Below are positions 20,305 through 32,313 of a stretch of 64,000 nucleotides of DNA, in pieces. Both the position numbers and the translations under genes were made by a program. Positions within the stretch are counted from its first letter, which is position 1. The number at the start of each line of letters is the position of its first letter. Origin of the DNA: Paraescarpia echinospica (lineage: Eukaryota > Annelida > Polychaeta > Sabellida > Siboglinidae); assembly GCA_020002185.1 (NCBI GenBank), contig CM034539.1:3400108-3464107 (forward strand), given 5' to 3'. A model generated the notes under the pieces. The model was not told the DNA's origin and did no database searches. It was given only the letters and a program-made list of their open reading frames with translations.

Positions 20305-22400
20305 ACTTATATTAACTATATCGATGTTAATACAAAGTCTAGTAAGTACAAATGTCGTATGTTAGCTAATGTTATAGGTCAAAGGATTATACCGGTTTGT
20401 TTACAGCCAGTGTTCGGTATAATTCTTTAAAATGATAGCTAATAAACCTGTACTGTTCTATTATAATGCTTCATTTTGTTAAGCGCCTACTTCGAAAAAA
20501 GAGATTTGACAACTTTGGTGTCAAGGCCGCTGGCACTGAGTTGACAACGTGGCTCGCCGATAGCGCAACGCACATAGCACATCGACTGTGTTTATTTCGT
20601 TAATGATGAGACTTGAATAGGGAATACCCCCTCAAAACGGATTACACACAGGCTATCAACTGTGATACGGCTGGTAAGTACAAATCTCGTATGACAAATA
20701 CTGGTATCTCGAATGTTTTATCACGGGCCGACTATGGAGATGTTCTTCCAACACACAGTCACAGAGCATTCATTACGAGTTAATATCACTTTATACCGAC
20801 TAATAGCTTTAGTTTTGTAGTGTGCTGAAAAATTATCAAAGAAACTTCTAGAATTATATTTTACAGGGGAATTTTTCACTCGCTATAATAACACGTCACT
20901 GCATCATGACGTCACATGAAGGGATTACATTACATACGCGCAAGTTCAATACAAGGTCTAACCAAAGCACTACCTGAATAACCAACTCACCTCGCGCGCA
21001 AATTACGGCGCGTAGCAGTTTATAGATTGATCACGTCACTGCATCATGATGTCACATGAAGGGATTACATTACATACACGCAAGTTCAAAACAAGGTCTA
21101 ACCAAAGCATTACCTGCTTGACCAACACACCGGGCGCACAAAACTACGGCGCGTAGCAGTTTAATGATGTCCTATGTTAAAGTTGTAAATGTATAGGCTA
21201 GGAGAGGCCTACACCTAAACAAATGGTCGACAACCTATGGGACATAAGAAAAGACATCATTGTCCGCCAGGGATGATGTTTGTAGTTCGTGATCTATCCG
21301 ACAGGGGACTCCCTTGCACGCAAGCGTGCAAGAGACACGAATTTTGGCAGTACACATATATTTAACAAATTCCAAGATGGTCGCTCTGTTCGAAAAAAAC
21401 GAGGCTACAAGTTCTGATATAACATACTCCTATATGTAGTCTACATTTCGTATACATTACTTCAGACAAAACTGTCTCCGCTGAATTTATAATCCTTTTG
21501 TTATAAATTACGCCTTATTATAACACCACATTTTACACATGTCATCGTCAACCAAATAAGGGCTCGGTCCCTTGGCGGAGCCTCGGCCTACGGGTCAAGC
21601 AATCTCGTGTTTGACATATTCAAATGATATTAGGTATGTTATTTTTTCAAGTGGTCGCATACCTTTACAATAATAGCTCGTATGCTTTAACATGGTGAAA
21701 ATTCCCTATCCTTAAACACAGGGATAATTCCCTATCATTTAACATGGTTAAAATCCAAAAAGTGGTCGGATACCTTTACGATAAAATTCCCTATGCTTTA
21801 ACACGGGATAAAAATGGCCTATGCTTTAACATGGGTTAAAATCCAAAAAGTGGTCGGATACCTTTACGATAAAATTCCCTATGCTTTAACACGGGATAAA
21901 AATGGCCTATGCTTTAACATGGGTTAAAATCCAAAAAGTGGTCGGATACCTTTACGATAAAATTCCCTATGCTTTAACACGGGATAAAAATGGCCTATGC
22001 TTTAACGTGGGTTAAAAATCCAAAAAGTGGTCGGATACCTTTACGATAAAATTCCCTATGCTTTAACACGGGATAAAAATGGCCTATGCTTTAACGTGGG
22101 TTAAAAATCCAAAAAAGTGGTCGGATACCTTTACGATAAAATTCCCTATGCTTTAACACGGGATAAAAATTCCCTATCTCTTAAAATGGGATAAAAATGG
22201 CCTATCCTTTAACCCGGGAGCGCCTTGGTGGAAAATTCCTATCTTTTAACATGGGGTTAAAATGGTCTATCCTTTAACCCGGGAGCGTACTGGTTGAAAA
22301 TCCTATGTTTTAACATGGGGTTAAAATGACCTATCCTTTAACCCGGAGCGTACTGGTGGAAAATCCCTATCTTTTAACATGGAATTTCCACCAGTGAACG
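20305..22400. repeat. Composite repeat X, third copy with an 88-bp tandem array
   Basis: Shared blocks with 13880-16500 are listed there. 20888-21025 and 21031-21163 form an internal tandem pair. From 21755 to about 22200 an 88-base unit (CCAAAAAGTGGTCGGATACC..., with two CTTTAACA(T/C)GGG motifs) is repeated five times. Beyond it the motif continues with AACCCGGGAGCG variants. A short palindrome CTTGCACGCAAGCGTGCAAG lies at 21313-21332. The block ends at 22390 in TGGTGGAAA...TTTCCACCA arms around the last motif. No coding sequence seen. Confidence 0.75.
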
Positions 22401-22437
22401 GATCTTTCTACGATGGACCACTTATATTACTACTTAC

Positions 22438-24095
22438 ATGCAGCAAACAGACAGTGGTGAAAACGAAAGCTCGGTGTCTGAGGCTGGCTGCACATGCAAA
22501 TTGCAGTTGTTTGACACAGAGTTTAAGTCGTCCCCCTGGCGATCACAAACTGTGATCAATGTGGCATCATCTAATGTCTGCTTTACCTCTGATTGTAACT
22601 CCGATGACGCCGAATTGAGGAAGACACAGTCCAGCATCGACACTGCAAATACAGTATCAATATACAGACAGGACGAGTGTGCTTGCGGTGGTGAGTGGGA
22701 CTACAGCGTCCAGCTACTGCAAGAACACAGCGCAGTTTCATCGTCGGCTTCCACCTTCAGTGGTTCCGATCTAGACATGACAAATGTGGTGTCATTTCAC
22801 GATTGTCGAGTCTCTGTTTGTAGTTCCGATGACAACAACAAGGGAAGACACCGGCCAGCGTCGTCAGTGCAAGAGTCGCCGGATGTGATGTTAGTGCTCT
22901 CGACGCCGACGGCTTGCCTGACCTAAGCCATGTCGCTGACAGCGGTTCGCCCAGTGTCGACACTGCATTCGCCTTGACAGGTCACCACCCGGCTGTGGTC
23001 GACGTCACAACTTTGTTCGTCGTACAAGCGCAGGGACAGGACGGATGTGACTGCGGTGGTGAGTCGGACTACACCGTCCAGCTACTGCAAGAACACAGTG
23101 CAGTTACATCGTCGCCTTCCACCTCTAGTGATTCCTATCTAGACATGATAAATGTGGTGTCGTCTCACGATTGTTGAGTCTCGGTTTTTAGGTCAGCCAC
23201 TGAACGAGAAACAACAGCATCAAACGAAGCGTTCGTTTCAGCAGCCGCTGACAATGATGATCGGTTGTGAGACAGATGCTCGACGCCGGATGTGACGTTG
23301 GTGCTCTCGATATCGTTGACATGATGGCCCTATACCACCTCGCTGACCGCGGTTCGCCCAATGTCGACGCTGCATTGCCGTTGACAGAAAACGATCACTA
23401 TCCGGCTTTGGTCGACGACGCTTCGTTCGTGAATCCCGTTGAGCTATCGAGGGCAGCCAATAATGAGGACAGACATCTGTCGTGCAACCACTGCGAGGAC
23501 GTCGTCTCATATCCGAACCAACTGCCACAATATGTCCAGTCGACGCACGCCGGTACACGGACTCACATATACTCAATCACAAACAGCGTCGATGGTCCCA
23601 ATACGTCTGTTGTCGGCAACTCCGCTTGTTTGTGTGCCCGTACAAACGGACTCGGACAACATCAAAGTATCCACAGTTCGGTGGAGTCGCCCCAGAGCGA
23701 GGCGTCGTTTTCGGCATACCTTGCAGGTGCACACAATAGAGCAACCAATCGTCAGTACTCGTCGGCACCGCGCAACCTCTGACATCGTCAACCAATCGCT
23801 GTCACCAAGATGTGCAAATCTTGCACGTCACCTGCGAAGACACTAGAGAATGTGGCCGTACCATGGAAGACACTGTGAACTCTCTTGCAGCAAATATTCA
23901 ACTGTCCACGCTCTACGAACCCGACGTCACCTGCGAAAGCATGTCGGAACGTCGCCGTAACGTGGAAAGTGCTTCAGCGCGTCGAACTTATGTCAACGAT
24001 ACCTGGAGAAGAGCCGCAAGCAGTGACTCTATATGGCACAGTGACTTTAAAACATGTGCCGTTTTCCCACGTATGTGTTAACAGTAAGAAGTAAC
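22438..24095 (+). pseudogene. GC-richer broken frames with repeated zinc-finger-like modules
   Basis: Base composition rises well above the neighbours and plus-strand frames are long but broken: 22438-22926 (162 codons), 22914-23177, 23267-23782 and 23439-23846. Two modules repeat: CGGEWDYSVQLLQEHSAV (about 22683) with CGGESDYTVQLLQEHSAV (about 23051), and a GSPSVDTA-type block (about 22940 and 23350). Pieces resemble C2H2 fingers: CNHCEDVVSYPNQLPQ...STH at about 23480 (one His replaced by Tyr), and RHLRRH and RHLRKH segments at about 23830 and 23935 spaced like adjacent fingers but crossed by stops. AATAAA follows at about 24149. I read it as a decayed multi-finger gene or element ORF. Its family is not recognised. 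Confidence 0.4.
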
Positions 24096-24399
24096 ATTAA
24101 TTGTTTTAATAGAAGAAGAATTTGTTTTATTTGACCCATACATTTCAAATAAAACGTATGATACATCCATGTCAAATAAAAAATAATACAAATATATAAC
24201 CTTATGGTAAACATGGTATAATGTATGATAAAAAACAAAAAGTAGGGTCACGAGATTCCTCTAAGATTATGGCAGTCGCTATCGAGGAGCCACCTTTTGT
24301 AATAAAACTTTAAAACTGAATCAATCTAGTCAAATTCTTCCAGAAAAAGAAGAAGAAAACAACCATAATACGTACGCATGTGTGTAGTGTGAGCAAGCT

Positions 24400-25420
24400 T
24401 ACTTGATTATTGTGTTTGCCGTTTAGACACTGTTTTGTACTGTATCAAGTTGACAGGTGGTTGTCGGTTCTGAGTTTTGCATACATATGTAGTAATTTTA
24501 CCTTGTGCATGTTACTTGATAGTTTTGTAAAAAAATTAAGTTTAACATACTTGGCAAATCCTTGTGAACTATGTGTACTAAGCTTTTCTTTGACTATATT
24601 AGGAATGCTATTTAGTAAAAGAGGCAAATTATGCCAAAGACATTTCTTAGCAAATTCATGTTTAATTTTATAAGTGTATATTTTATTCCTGACTCTTGTA
24701 TCATGATTATGTACCTCATAGTTAAACATTATCCTCCAGTTTTGTAAATAAACTGGTAAGGCATTGTGTAAATATTTACAGTACCATTTTTTAATTGTAC
24801 TTTTAACAAGTTGAGTTTTTGTGTGATGTGGTTCTGTGTTGGAAATATGGTTACTTAAGGTAATAATTATCAGGGCTTTTGTTTGAAGTTTTATTATTCT
24901 ATTTGGTTGAAAGCCCCACGCCATTATATGTGGCACTACTAAAGAATGATATAATATTATTTTAATATGAAGAAGTAACACCTGTTTCAATTTATTTAAA
25001 ATGCCAATTTGTTTAGAACAAGCATTTTATATTTTTTCAGTGTGCTTTTTCCAGTTTAGATTTGTATATATAATTAAACCCAAAACATTAAATTATTATA
25101 TTTTTCAATATTTACATTGTGTATCTTCAGAGTAAGTGTCTGTATATTTTTCTTTGCCTTTTGAAATGTCATGTATTTATATTTTGCTATGTTTAGCGAT
25201 AATTTATTTATTTTGAACCATACATTTATTTTAACAAGTTCTTCATTTATGAAAGATTCTAAATTTTCGTTATGTATGTTATCGCTGAAAGTGTTTAATG
25301 TACTTGATAGAGTTGTATCATCAGCATAAATTATGAAATTAAACATTTTACTGACTTGTGCAAGATCGTTGATAATATGATGAATAACAGGGGTCCTAAG
25401 ATTGAGCCTCGTGGTACACC
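24400..25420 (-). pseudogene. LINE reverse transcriptase relic, palm to C terminus
   Basis: On the minus strand 25420-25074 reads a degraded HHIINDLAQ, then the catalytic IIYADDTTLSSTLNTF, and NVWFKINKLSLNIAKYKYM. 24990-24445 continues with HSLVVPHIMAWG, QTKALIIITLSN and the Arg/His-rich C-terminal block ending FAKYVKLNFFTK. This is the layout of Jockey-superfamily LINEs. A frameshift or small deletion lies between 24990 and 25074, and the N-terminal half is missing. It is unlike the CR1 family and RTE relics here. A purine-rich AAGAAGAAG run at 24340-24360 may be the element's tail region. Confidence 0.7.
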
Positions 25421-25644
25421 TGTTGTTATTGATAACATATTTTATTTTATATTGCCAATTTCCGTATATTGTTTACGATTTGTTAGGTAACTGCTGAATA
25501 AGTTACTTATACTCTCCTAATTGTAATGTGCTATATCCACACAAGGAGAAGAGCCGGACACTACATTTAGTGAAACTGGCTGTTAATGGACACAATGCAA
25601 TATGCGACTTATCGCATGTGTGTGTGAGAGAACTTTAACTATTG

Positions 25645-25880
25645 CCCGAAGGAGGGAACTGTGGCGGGGCCCGGTTCTATTGGTTACGTTAGTCCTCTCC
25701 AAAAGAGATCAGGAGGGAAGAGTATGGCAGGGCCCGGTCCTATTGGTTACGTTAGTCCTCTCTAAAAGAGATCAGGAGGGAAGAGTGTGGCGGGGATCGG
25801 TTCTATTGGTTGCGTTAGTCCTCTCCAAAAGACACAAGGAAGGAATTGTGTGGCGGGCCCAGGTCCTGGTATGTGCGGTA
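25645..25880. repeat. 72-bp minisatellite, just over three units
   Basis: The unit contains GGGCCCGGTCCTATTGGTTA and GTTAGTCCTCTCCAAAAGAG, followed by GGAGGGAAGAGTGTGGC. It has diverged by a few bases per unit. Confidence 0.85.
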
Positions 25881-26945
25881 TGCTGCGCGACGCTGTATAG
25901 TACAGTAGAAATCAGCACATTTTTACCAAACCCGGACATTTTGGTTAAAAAGCCAATTTTTGTTTTAAGATGACTAGTAGTGTTTCCTGAACTTCCAGAA
26001 AAAAAAAACCCAAATCAACCCTGGGGAACCTCGATTTTTTCATGAACAATATACGTACCCTGTCAGTCGCTTTTTGCAGCATTTTCTTTTTATTGGCTGC
26101 CCATACATAGATGGTGCACTGACTTCCACTGGCCAGCTAAGTTAACGGTTAGGATACTTGTGTTGATTTGTATTTTATGTATCCACTAACTCGCTAATAT
26201 AAGAAATCAAGTGTTTGCCACAAGATTAGATCTTACCATTGTGTACCAAAAGCCAATGTTTTAAAATCCAAACACGAGCGATAATATCACATATATATTA
26301 ATTGCACTAAAATTCGTAGTATTCAATAGAACAAACCGTTTTCGTAAACCCCCTCAATACATTTTACACAATGGATCTATATTCTAAATAAGCTATTGTA
26401 TTAATTACTTGCTTACATATTGTTAGAAATGTTATAATAAAGTTATGTAATTAATGTTACGGATTATTATGCATTTGTGCTTGAGCGATTTGAAAATGTG
26501 CGGTATGGTAAGCCAAACATGACATTCTTCATACTTTTGTAGCCAAGGCGTAACGGTACACCTTGGCTAATTTATCAGTGAAAAAATCAGAGTTAGTAAG
26601 ATAGCATTTTACATCCGAAATCTCTGTTTGAGTAATTATATAAACTAAAGTTAACAACTGTTGTTGAACATATTACCCATAATTATAGTACACATAGGCA
26701 TATTATAAAGATTGCCTAGATAATAGTCATACATCGTTTTCAGGAACGGGTCACTGACTTGGAGCAAATTGTCATTTGTCAAGAAGGTAGGGGTGGCTTA
26801 ATGGTTAAACGTGGAAAGAAAGGGATAGATTCATTGGTGGCGGTGTCAAAACTACGAGGTGGTGGGTTGGCTGAATAATTCAATAATGCAGGTGATCATT
26901 ATGTCCATGACAAATGTGGAATGACTTACACTGCCTCAAAAGAAT
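25881..26945. other. No recognised feature
   Basis: AT-rich sequence without a convincing exon or known repeat. A GGCTTAATGGTTAAACG segment at about 26795 faintly resembles a Pol III A box, but no B box follows. Confidence 0.5.
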
Positions 26946-28031
26946 GTGACTAAATCATCTCAGGCAACAAACCAGGTTGTTGCATCAGAATGTATGCCAA
27001 CTGGTACGACCTCGGGAGGTTCCGATTATCAAACTCCCTGTCGCATCAAACAGGACAACATTGATCTGGCCCAATTCCTGACTTTTCTGCGAAGTCACAA
27101 CCCATTTTCCACCGACAATGACGAGCACCTGCAAAATGTTGCTACTGGGGTCATAGCTGATGAGAGAGTCAATGTAGACCAAGCTGTGGATATTGGAATG
27201 AAAATCCACCAGTGCACAGATCAGAAGTACGGAGACATAGTTCTCATGAATTCAAACTGAAGATGGAAAAGAAGTGGGCATGTCGTCGACGGAGCTGTAC
27301 CAGAGACTATTGGCCAGGGCATATACTTCTGGACCACCAGATCGCAGTGTCTTCTCACACGAGCTAGCAGCCGTAGCCCCAGCTTTATTCCACGACAACG
27401 GCACAATGCGAAGGCCAGTGAAGTCTTAATTAGTTTCATACATCACCACCCTCGATCCTCATGTTGTCTGCAATGATGAAATTTACGTCAAAGCCACAGT
27501 TGTGGATGGATGTGCCGTCCTGATTCAGATACTCTGGCCAAAGACAGGTACCTTTCATGAAGTGTTTTAATCTTATGTGATGTATGTTCAACACTTGGCA
27601 GCACACGATAGGGCCGGGTTCGTAGTGTTCGACAGCTATGAAGTGCTCATGACCGAGGAACCCGAACAGAAGCGACGTAAATTGGGCAAGATCCTTTCCG
27701 CTGATGTAACACTCCAGTGCCTTCAGACAACAGTAGTTTTCTGTCAAAAAAGTACAACAAACAGCAACTCATTAATCTCCTCTCTACTTACCTGCTAAAA
27801 GAAGATGCCGAGGTGCGTCACGCTGGCGAGGAAGGAGATATGGATACCACAATTGCGAAGTGTATCCTGGAAGTTGCAGAATCCCACGAGAACGCATGTG
27901 TCCGTTGTGATGATACAGATCTGCTTGAAATCCTGCTTTACCATGCGCCTAACAAGTCCATTATTTCCATGCAAACCAAGCAAAAACTAATCAGTATCAG
28001 CGCTGGTCATCGTCAATTTCTACTGGACTAG
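26946..28031 (+). pseudogene. PIN-like multicopy invertebrate protein, broken copy 1
   Basis: Three consecutive frames read like one protein. 26946-27260 has DLAQFLTFLRSHNPFSTDND and IATGV-like VATGVIADERVNVDQA. About 27266-27430 has FSHELAAVAPALFHDNGTMR. About 27445-28031 has KATVVDGCAVL...ILWPKTGTF, FVVFDSYEV, EPEQKRRKLGKILSADV, GDMDTTIAKCILE and RCDDTDLLEILLYHAP. From memory these match a large unnamed family common in cnidarian, molluscan and lancelet genomes, whose spaced acidic residues suggest a PIN-like nuclease fold. The Asp of VVDG, VFDS, the DMDT and the DDTD are all kept. Shifts near 27255 and 27720 and a stop near 27570 break it. It lies opposite in strand to the channel exons to its right. 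Confidence 0.6.
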
Positions 28032-28369
28032 TAGTCCGTGTAGGGGTGCGCAATGGCACCCTTATATAAGCCCCTATACGAGCGTATAGCGTCGCAGCGC
28101 ACCTGATACTTCGATGAAACAACACACCTGATTCAGAGTCGTCCGTGTAGCGCAGCCACTGTTATAATTCGCGACTAAACTGACGCCCGCAGGATGAAAT
28201 CAAGTTACATTCTTACCGTGTATTAGTCCTGCGACAACATTATCAATATTGGCATAACCATTGTTGACACTACGAACTGTGACAATTATCGCCAAGAGTC
28301 GCCAGGTTTTTAAGAAACGTACGACGCAATCACGTCTTCTTTCAGATGTCAATGTTGAAGGTAGGCATA

Positions 28370-28484
28370 AAGCATAGACACTTTGCCGACACCGAACTTC
28401 GTGTAATCGAACGTGGTGTTGTTTGTGTGATTGTACATTTCGCCCAACCAAAAATACGACCCGTTTTCTGCAGCAGCCGCAAAT
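28370..28484 (-). other. Possible DEG/ENaC extracellular-domain exon (paralogue B)
   Basis: After an acceptor-like GTAACGTTGCAG (28485-28496) the minus strand is open for about 38 codons, reading AENGSYFWLGEMYNHTNNTT and on to FGVGKV. It carries two N-glycosylation sequons (NHT, NTT or NNT). It lies 470 bases downstream of the TM1 exon, where the first extracellular exon would be expected. The splice phase does not fit the simple TM1 donor and no clear donor follows, so this is tentative. Confidence 0.3.
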
Positions 28485-28954
28485 CTGCAACGTTACAAAC
28501 AGAAAACAGTTACTAACTTTAGTGAAATGTTTAAATACACTGAAACCATATGTTTCAAATATCTTTGCGATTCTTCAATACATCATATATGAGCAGAGGC
28601 ACAACACATAACTCGAACTGTAGTCGGAGGCTACGAAATCTGTGGGCAATACAAAATTAGACGATCACATCACGCCTATCTAAATACCTTTTATACATCC
28701 AAATGAGTAAGAAAGGTGTAGAAGAAAGGGGTCAAAGACAGTCACCTTTATTTTTCAAGATCTCCGTTTAGTTCATTTTGAAGAAAAACATACCGCTTGA
28801 TGGCTCTTGGAAAAACACACTAAGACGACGCTTCAAGTTCAATATAACAAGCGGGTATCTTTTGAAACATTGAAAATGAAATTGTTTGAGGGGTGGAATT
28901 TCCAGTAGACGAAAACGTTAAAAACGACTAGATGTAATCCTGGATATGTGACAC

Positions 28955-29182
28955 CTGAAGGTGTTTTTTGTTGCAAATGGTGACGGCGTGAAAGACAGTT
29001 TTCGATGTGACAGGCCGATGCAAGTAGTGTCGCACAAAATGCTGACATTTACGGCCGAATAACGCGGTGCTGCTTAGCACGATTGTGATCCAGAGAATCC
29101 CACAGAGACGGACATGTCGGATAGGATTTATAAACAACGTACCCTCGAAGTACTCCATTTCAGATAGATTTGAAATTTCTCC
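28955..29182 (-). CDS. DEG/ENaC TM1 exon (paralogue B)
   Basis: The minus strand reads RHVRLCGILWITIVLSSTAL, a hydrophobic span preceded by basic residues, then FVRHYLHRPVTSKT and FHAVTICNKK. The last block is the FPAVTICN signature that follows TM1 in degenerin/ENaC channels. A donor-like CAG/GTGTCA lies at 28955/28954. The 5' edge is uncertain: AAAAG/C at 29183 gives the right phase to follow the HG exon (32103-32313), but the HG-to-TM1 spacing would then be about 45 residues instead of about 20. The post-TM1 spacing to AVTICN is shorter than usual. Either the 5' edge is wrong or this paralogue is decaying. The matching exon of paralogue A would be outside the window. Confidence 0.6.
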
Positions 29183-29654
29183 GCTTTTAAAATTTGTTCC
29201 ACATCACTAGAAGTCAATATTAATTGATGACTGATCTCAAAATTTAATAGTTACATTTTGTATACGAAGAAGTAACCGAATATTTATTTTTAAACGTTCA
29301 AATAGTCACCACAATTCATCAGAATAACACGCTGGTTGAGCTATTTCGTACACGATATAAATATTAAGGTTAACATTGAAACGTTCGAACTGTGATTATT
29401 TCTTAATACGAAAATTCGTTATGACTGCGTTTCCCAGATTGGCTTGATTTGCATTTGGTTTCATATGGAAAGTTCGCGCATTTGTATCTTAGCTTCATAG
29501 GACTTAGCTGCAGAGCATGAACATTTCAGCAAATTGTTCATTTTGGCCCGGTTGAGGTGAGGTGAACAGTTCAATGTGGGTACTCTTAGTATTGCATGAT
29601 CTCGAGGTATCATATAGCGGATACGAACATTATTCCATCGTTTAGACATGACAC

Positions 29655-29990
29655 TATTGAGTATTGACGAACAGGTTAAGAAAGATAGAATGACTAGAGG
29701 ACATGAAGTTACATTAGCAAAGGAGCAGTGTAGATTAGATATAAGAAAGTTCTAATTTTCACAAAGGACTGTAAATGAATGGAACAGATTATCTGCTGAT
29801 TGTGTGGGTGCTAATATCGTGAATATGTTTAAAAATAAAATCGACACATCCCTCAGAAGGGCGGGATACACATAGATAAAAGGGTCGGACTCTCGATAAG
29901 CCAAAAGGGCTTCCTTGTCCACCTGCCACCTGGAGTTAATTATCTGGGTGGCAATCTTGTTAAATCTTGTTAAATCTTATTAAATGTTAA
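29655..29990 (+). mobile_element. CR1 LINE, copy 5 (3'-end fragment)
   Basis: This carries the last 70 or so codons of ORF2 (RMTRGHEVTLAKEQCRLDIR, then WNRLSADCVGA), the 3' UTR with its stem-loop, and three AATCTTGTTA-type tail units. One stop (TAA in the KFSFS block) is present. A typical heavily 5'-truncated LINE insertion. Confidence 0.9.
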
Positions 29991-31372
29991 CAATGTATCC
30001 ATAGTTAACTTAAAATTATTCAGGGCAGTTAATTGTTATTAAAACAATTAATACTAACGTTTGACCAAACGTTACGGAAGAATTGTGAGGCTGAATATAT
30101 TGGAATATATTGGGATGATTGTTCAAAAAAACACTTGAGAAATATAGGAAGGACGTTGACGACACACAAAAAAGAGAAAATCCTGTGGAGCGGGAAAAAT
30201 AGCTATATCTATCATCAACACATCCGCTCTCACGGACCACAAGACATCAGAAAACCACACCATAGACTGGGAAGAAGAGAAACTAGTAGACATGGGTGCG
30301 AATCATAGCAAAATAATTCATCTGGATAAGAAGAATCAAAATACAAAACAAGAGAGACGATGTCTCTCACATGTAGAAAGACGTAATTAGACGTTTCGTG
30401 CACTGATGAAGTTTGCGTGATAAACATTCGAATGCTTGTACAAGATAATTATCGTATTGTACATGTCAAAAATAAATGGTTTGAATAGTAACAGTAGTTT
30501 GCTTCGGATGTCCGATTTGCCACCATTGCGCGTATTAGATGTGTTTGAAGATAATTGACTGCTTCTTGTGCCATGGCATATGGTTGATGATGTATGCGCA
30601 ACACCAAAAACGATATCCTAAAAACATAACGACAAAAGTATATGATGAAGGGAGATACAGGCATTATTTGACCTCATGACTAATTCGTTTTTGATAAATA
30701 AATATTTTGTTCGGCTGTAATCCTTTGTTGTGTTTGTTTTGATGGATTATAATGTCAAGGTGTGACACAACTGGCCGCGTAAGTGGGAAGCCGGGCCTGC
30801 TTGGGACGGTGTTGGTTGACTTATAATCTCAGTCATTTTAGTCATCACATGTATATATATGTATGATATTGCGCCTGTTCTCATGAACACATACATACTA
30901 TTCCATGTATAAGTTATAAGAAAGTTCCCTGTAAAGATATAATTCATATAAAAATATGAAAACAGAAACACGTGTTTTGGTCCCTGAACTAGTCAACATT
31001 GAAATCGATTGCATGACTCCACTTCAAAGGCATATTGTGAGTACTTGTAAACAGTCCTAAACAAAACAAATAGCATACTTTGTATTATTTAGCAGCAGTT
31101 AAACTCCGGCAATCAACCTGGCAAGCTGTCGAATACATGTACCGCCGGTATCTCACAATGAGCCTTGGCGTAATGAAATTCATTTCGCAGTGCACTGTAG
31201 CACAACAACGTTTTCATAATGTGACAGGTATTCTCCAATATAATTATGTTGCTTTCATTCGCACGCATATTGCAGCACTTCACGCATCAATACCGATCCC
31301 GATAATGTTAACGATGGTTTCATTAAGTAAAGTAATTCCTTAAAGTTTGGTTTTGTAACACACCATTCAGAA

Positions 31373-31546
31373 AAAAGCCTGATGTGTCTGTTTAATTTGT
31401 TGAAAGTGATAATGTTCGGAGTGTTGCGTTTTGCATTGACGTTTGCAGTTATAGGACCAAGGCTCTTTACACCTCGTCTGAGCCAAAAGAGGAATTTGTG
31501 TGATAATCATCTCACATGAATTGATACTAAATGTCACGTAGCCTAC
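31373..31546 (-). other. Cysteine-rich open segment, copy B
   Basis: This is the counterpart of 964-1182, open for about 58 codons and reading RCKEPWSYNCKRQCKTQHSE. Relative to copy A it lacks three bases in frame, and one Cys is Tyr. Confidence 0.35.
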
Positions 31547-32102
31547 CTGTTTTTCACATGAAAGATTATTTAATAACTGAATGTGCTTTTAATGTAATAC
31601 TGTTGTCGAAATGCTGGCGACATTAATGTTTAATGTTGTTTTCATACTTTTAATAATCCTCCTCTGCAGTGTACATGTCCTGAATAAAAGTGGACAGTCA
31701 AATACGGGAGACAAGAAAACAGAATTGAACATGACGAACTATAGCACCACCACAGGAATTTAGAATGTACGAATGCTGTACGCTACGGCAAAGTGAAGAA
31801 ACAAACAGTTGACTATCCCAATATAAATGGGGTATAAGTGGATTTGTGAAAAACAAGATGGACAGCCGAAGGTGATACGCCAAATCTCGAAAAGCTGAGA
31901 AAAAGATAAACATGAATCTAGCGAAGCATTCATTGTACGAACGGAACTATCGAAGTGTATCAATAACTGCATTAAAACGACATGACGATATTTGTATTTT
32001 ATTTTATGTTATAATTATCTTAATAATTGATTGCACAAAGGGATATAATTGAACGTCTATCAGAACACAATCTAGCCTGGTTGATTGCAATAAGTCATTT
32101 AC

Positions 32103-32313
32103 CTTCGAGCGACGTGGCTTGTCGAATCAGTGACATTTCGCAGCCCGTGAAATGTGGTAATTTCGCAGAACGTCCGGAAGGCGTGACCCCACTGCTCGCT
32201 CGGCTCGATCGTCTCGTCTCCCGGGTCACCGTGTTGCGGCACTGTTTCTATCGTCGGATAAAAAGGCGTCTGGGAGTCCTGTATCAGGTTCGCGCAGCTG
32301 GCGTCTGTCATGT
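32103..32313 (-). CDS. DEG/ENaC channel exon with HG motif (paralogue B)
   Basis: A 211-bp exon candidate with acceptor AATTGTAG/AC and donor AAG/GTAAAT, identical in length and splice phase to paralogue A (1735-1945). It is open throughout and ends FCEITTFHGLRNVTDS then TSHVARR. The first half differs from A at many residues, while the HG end is nearly identical at the DNA level. That pattern fits selection on the HG end or a conversion tract. The upstream coiled-coil exon of this paralogue is damaged and the TM1 exon lies at 28955-29182, so this paralogue may be a pseudogene in progress or use a different first exon. Confidence 0.68.

Noticed and set aside
21755..22200. CRISPR-like array (88-bp repeats)
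   Set aside because: Units are contiguous tandem repeats without unique spacers, in a eukaryotic genome.
26780..26840. tRNA or SINE head at GGCTTAATGGTTAAACG
   Set aside because: No B box within 80 bases.
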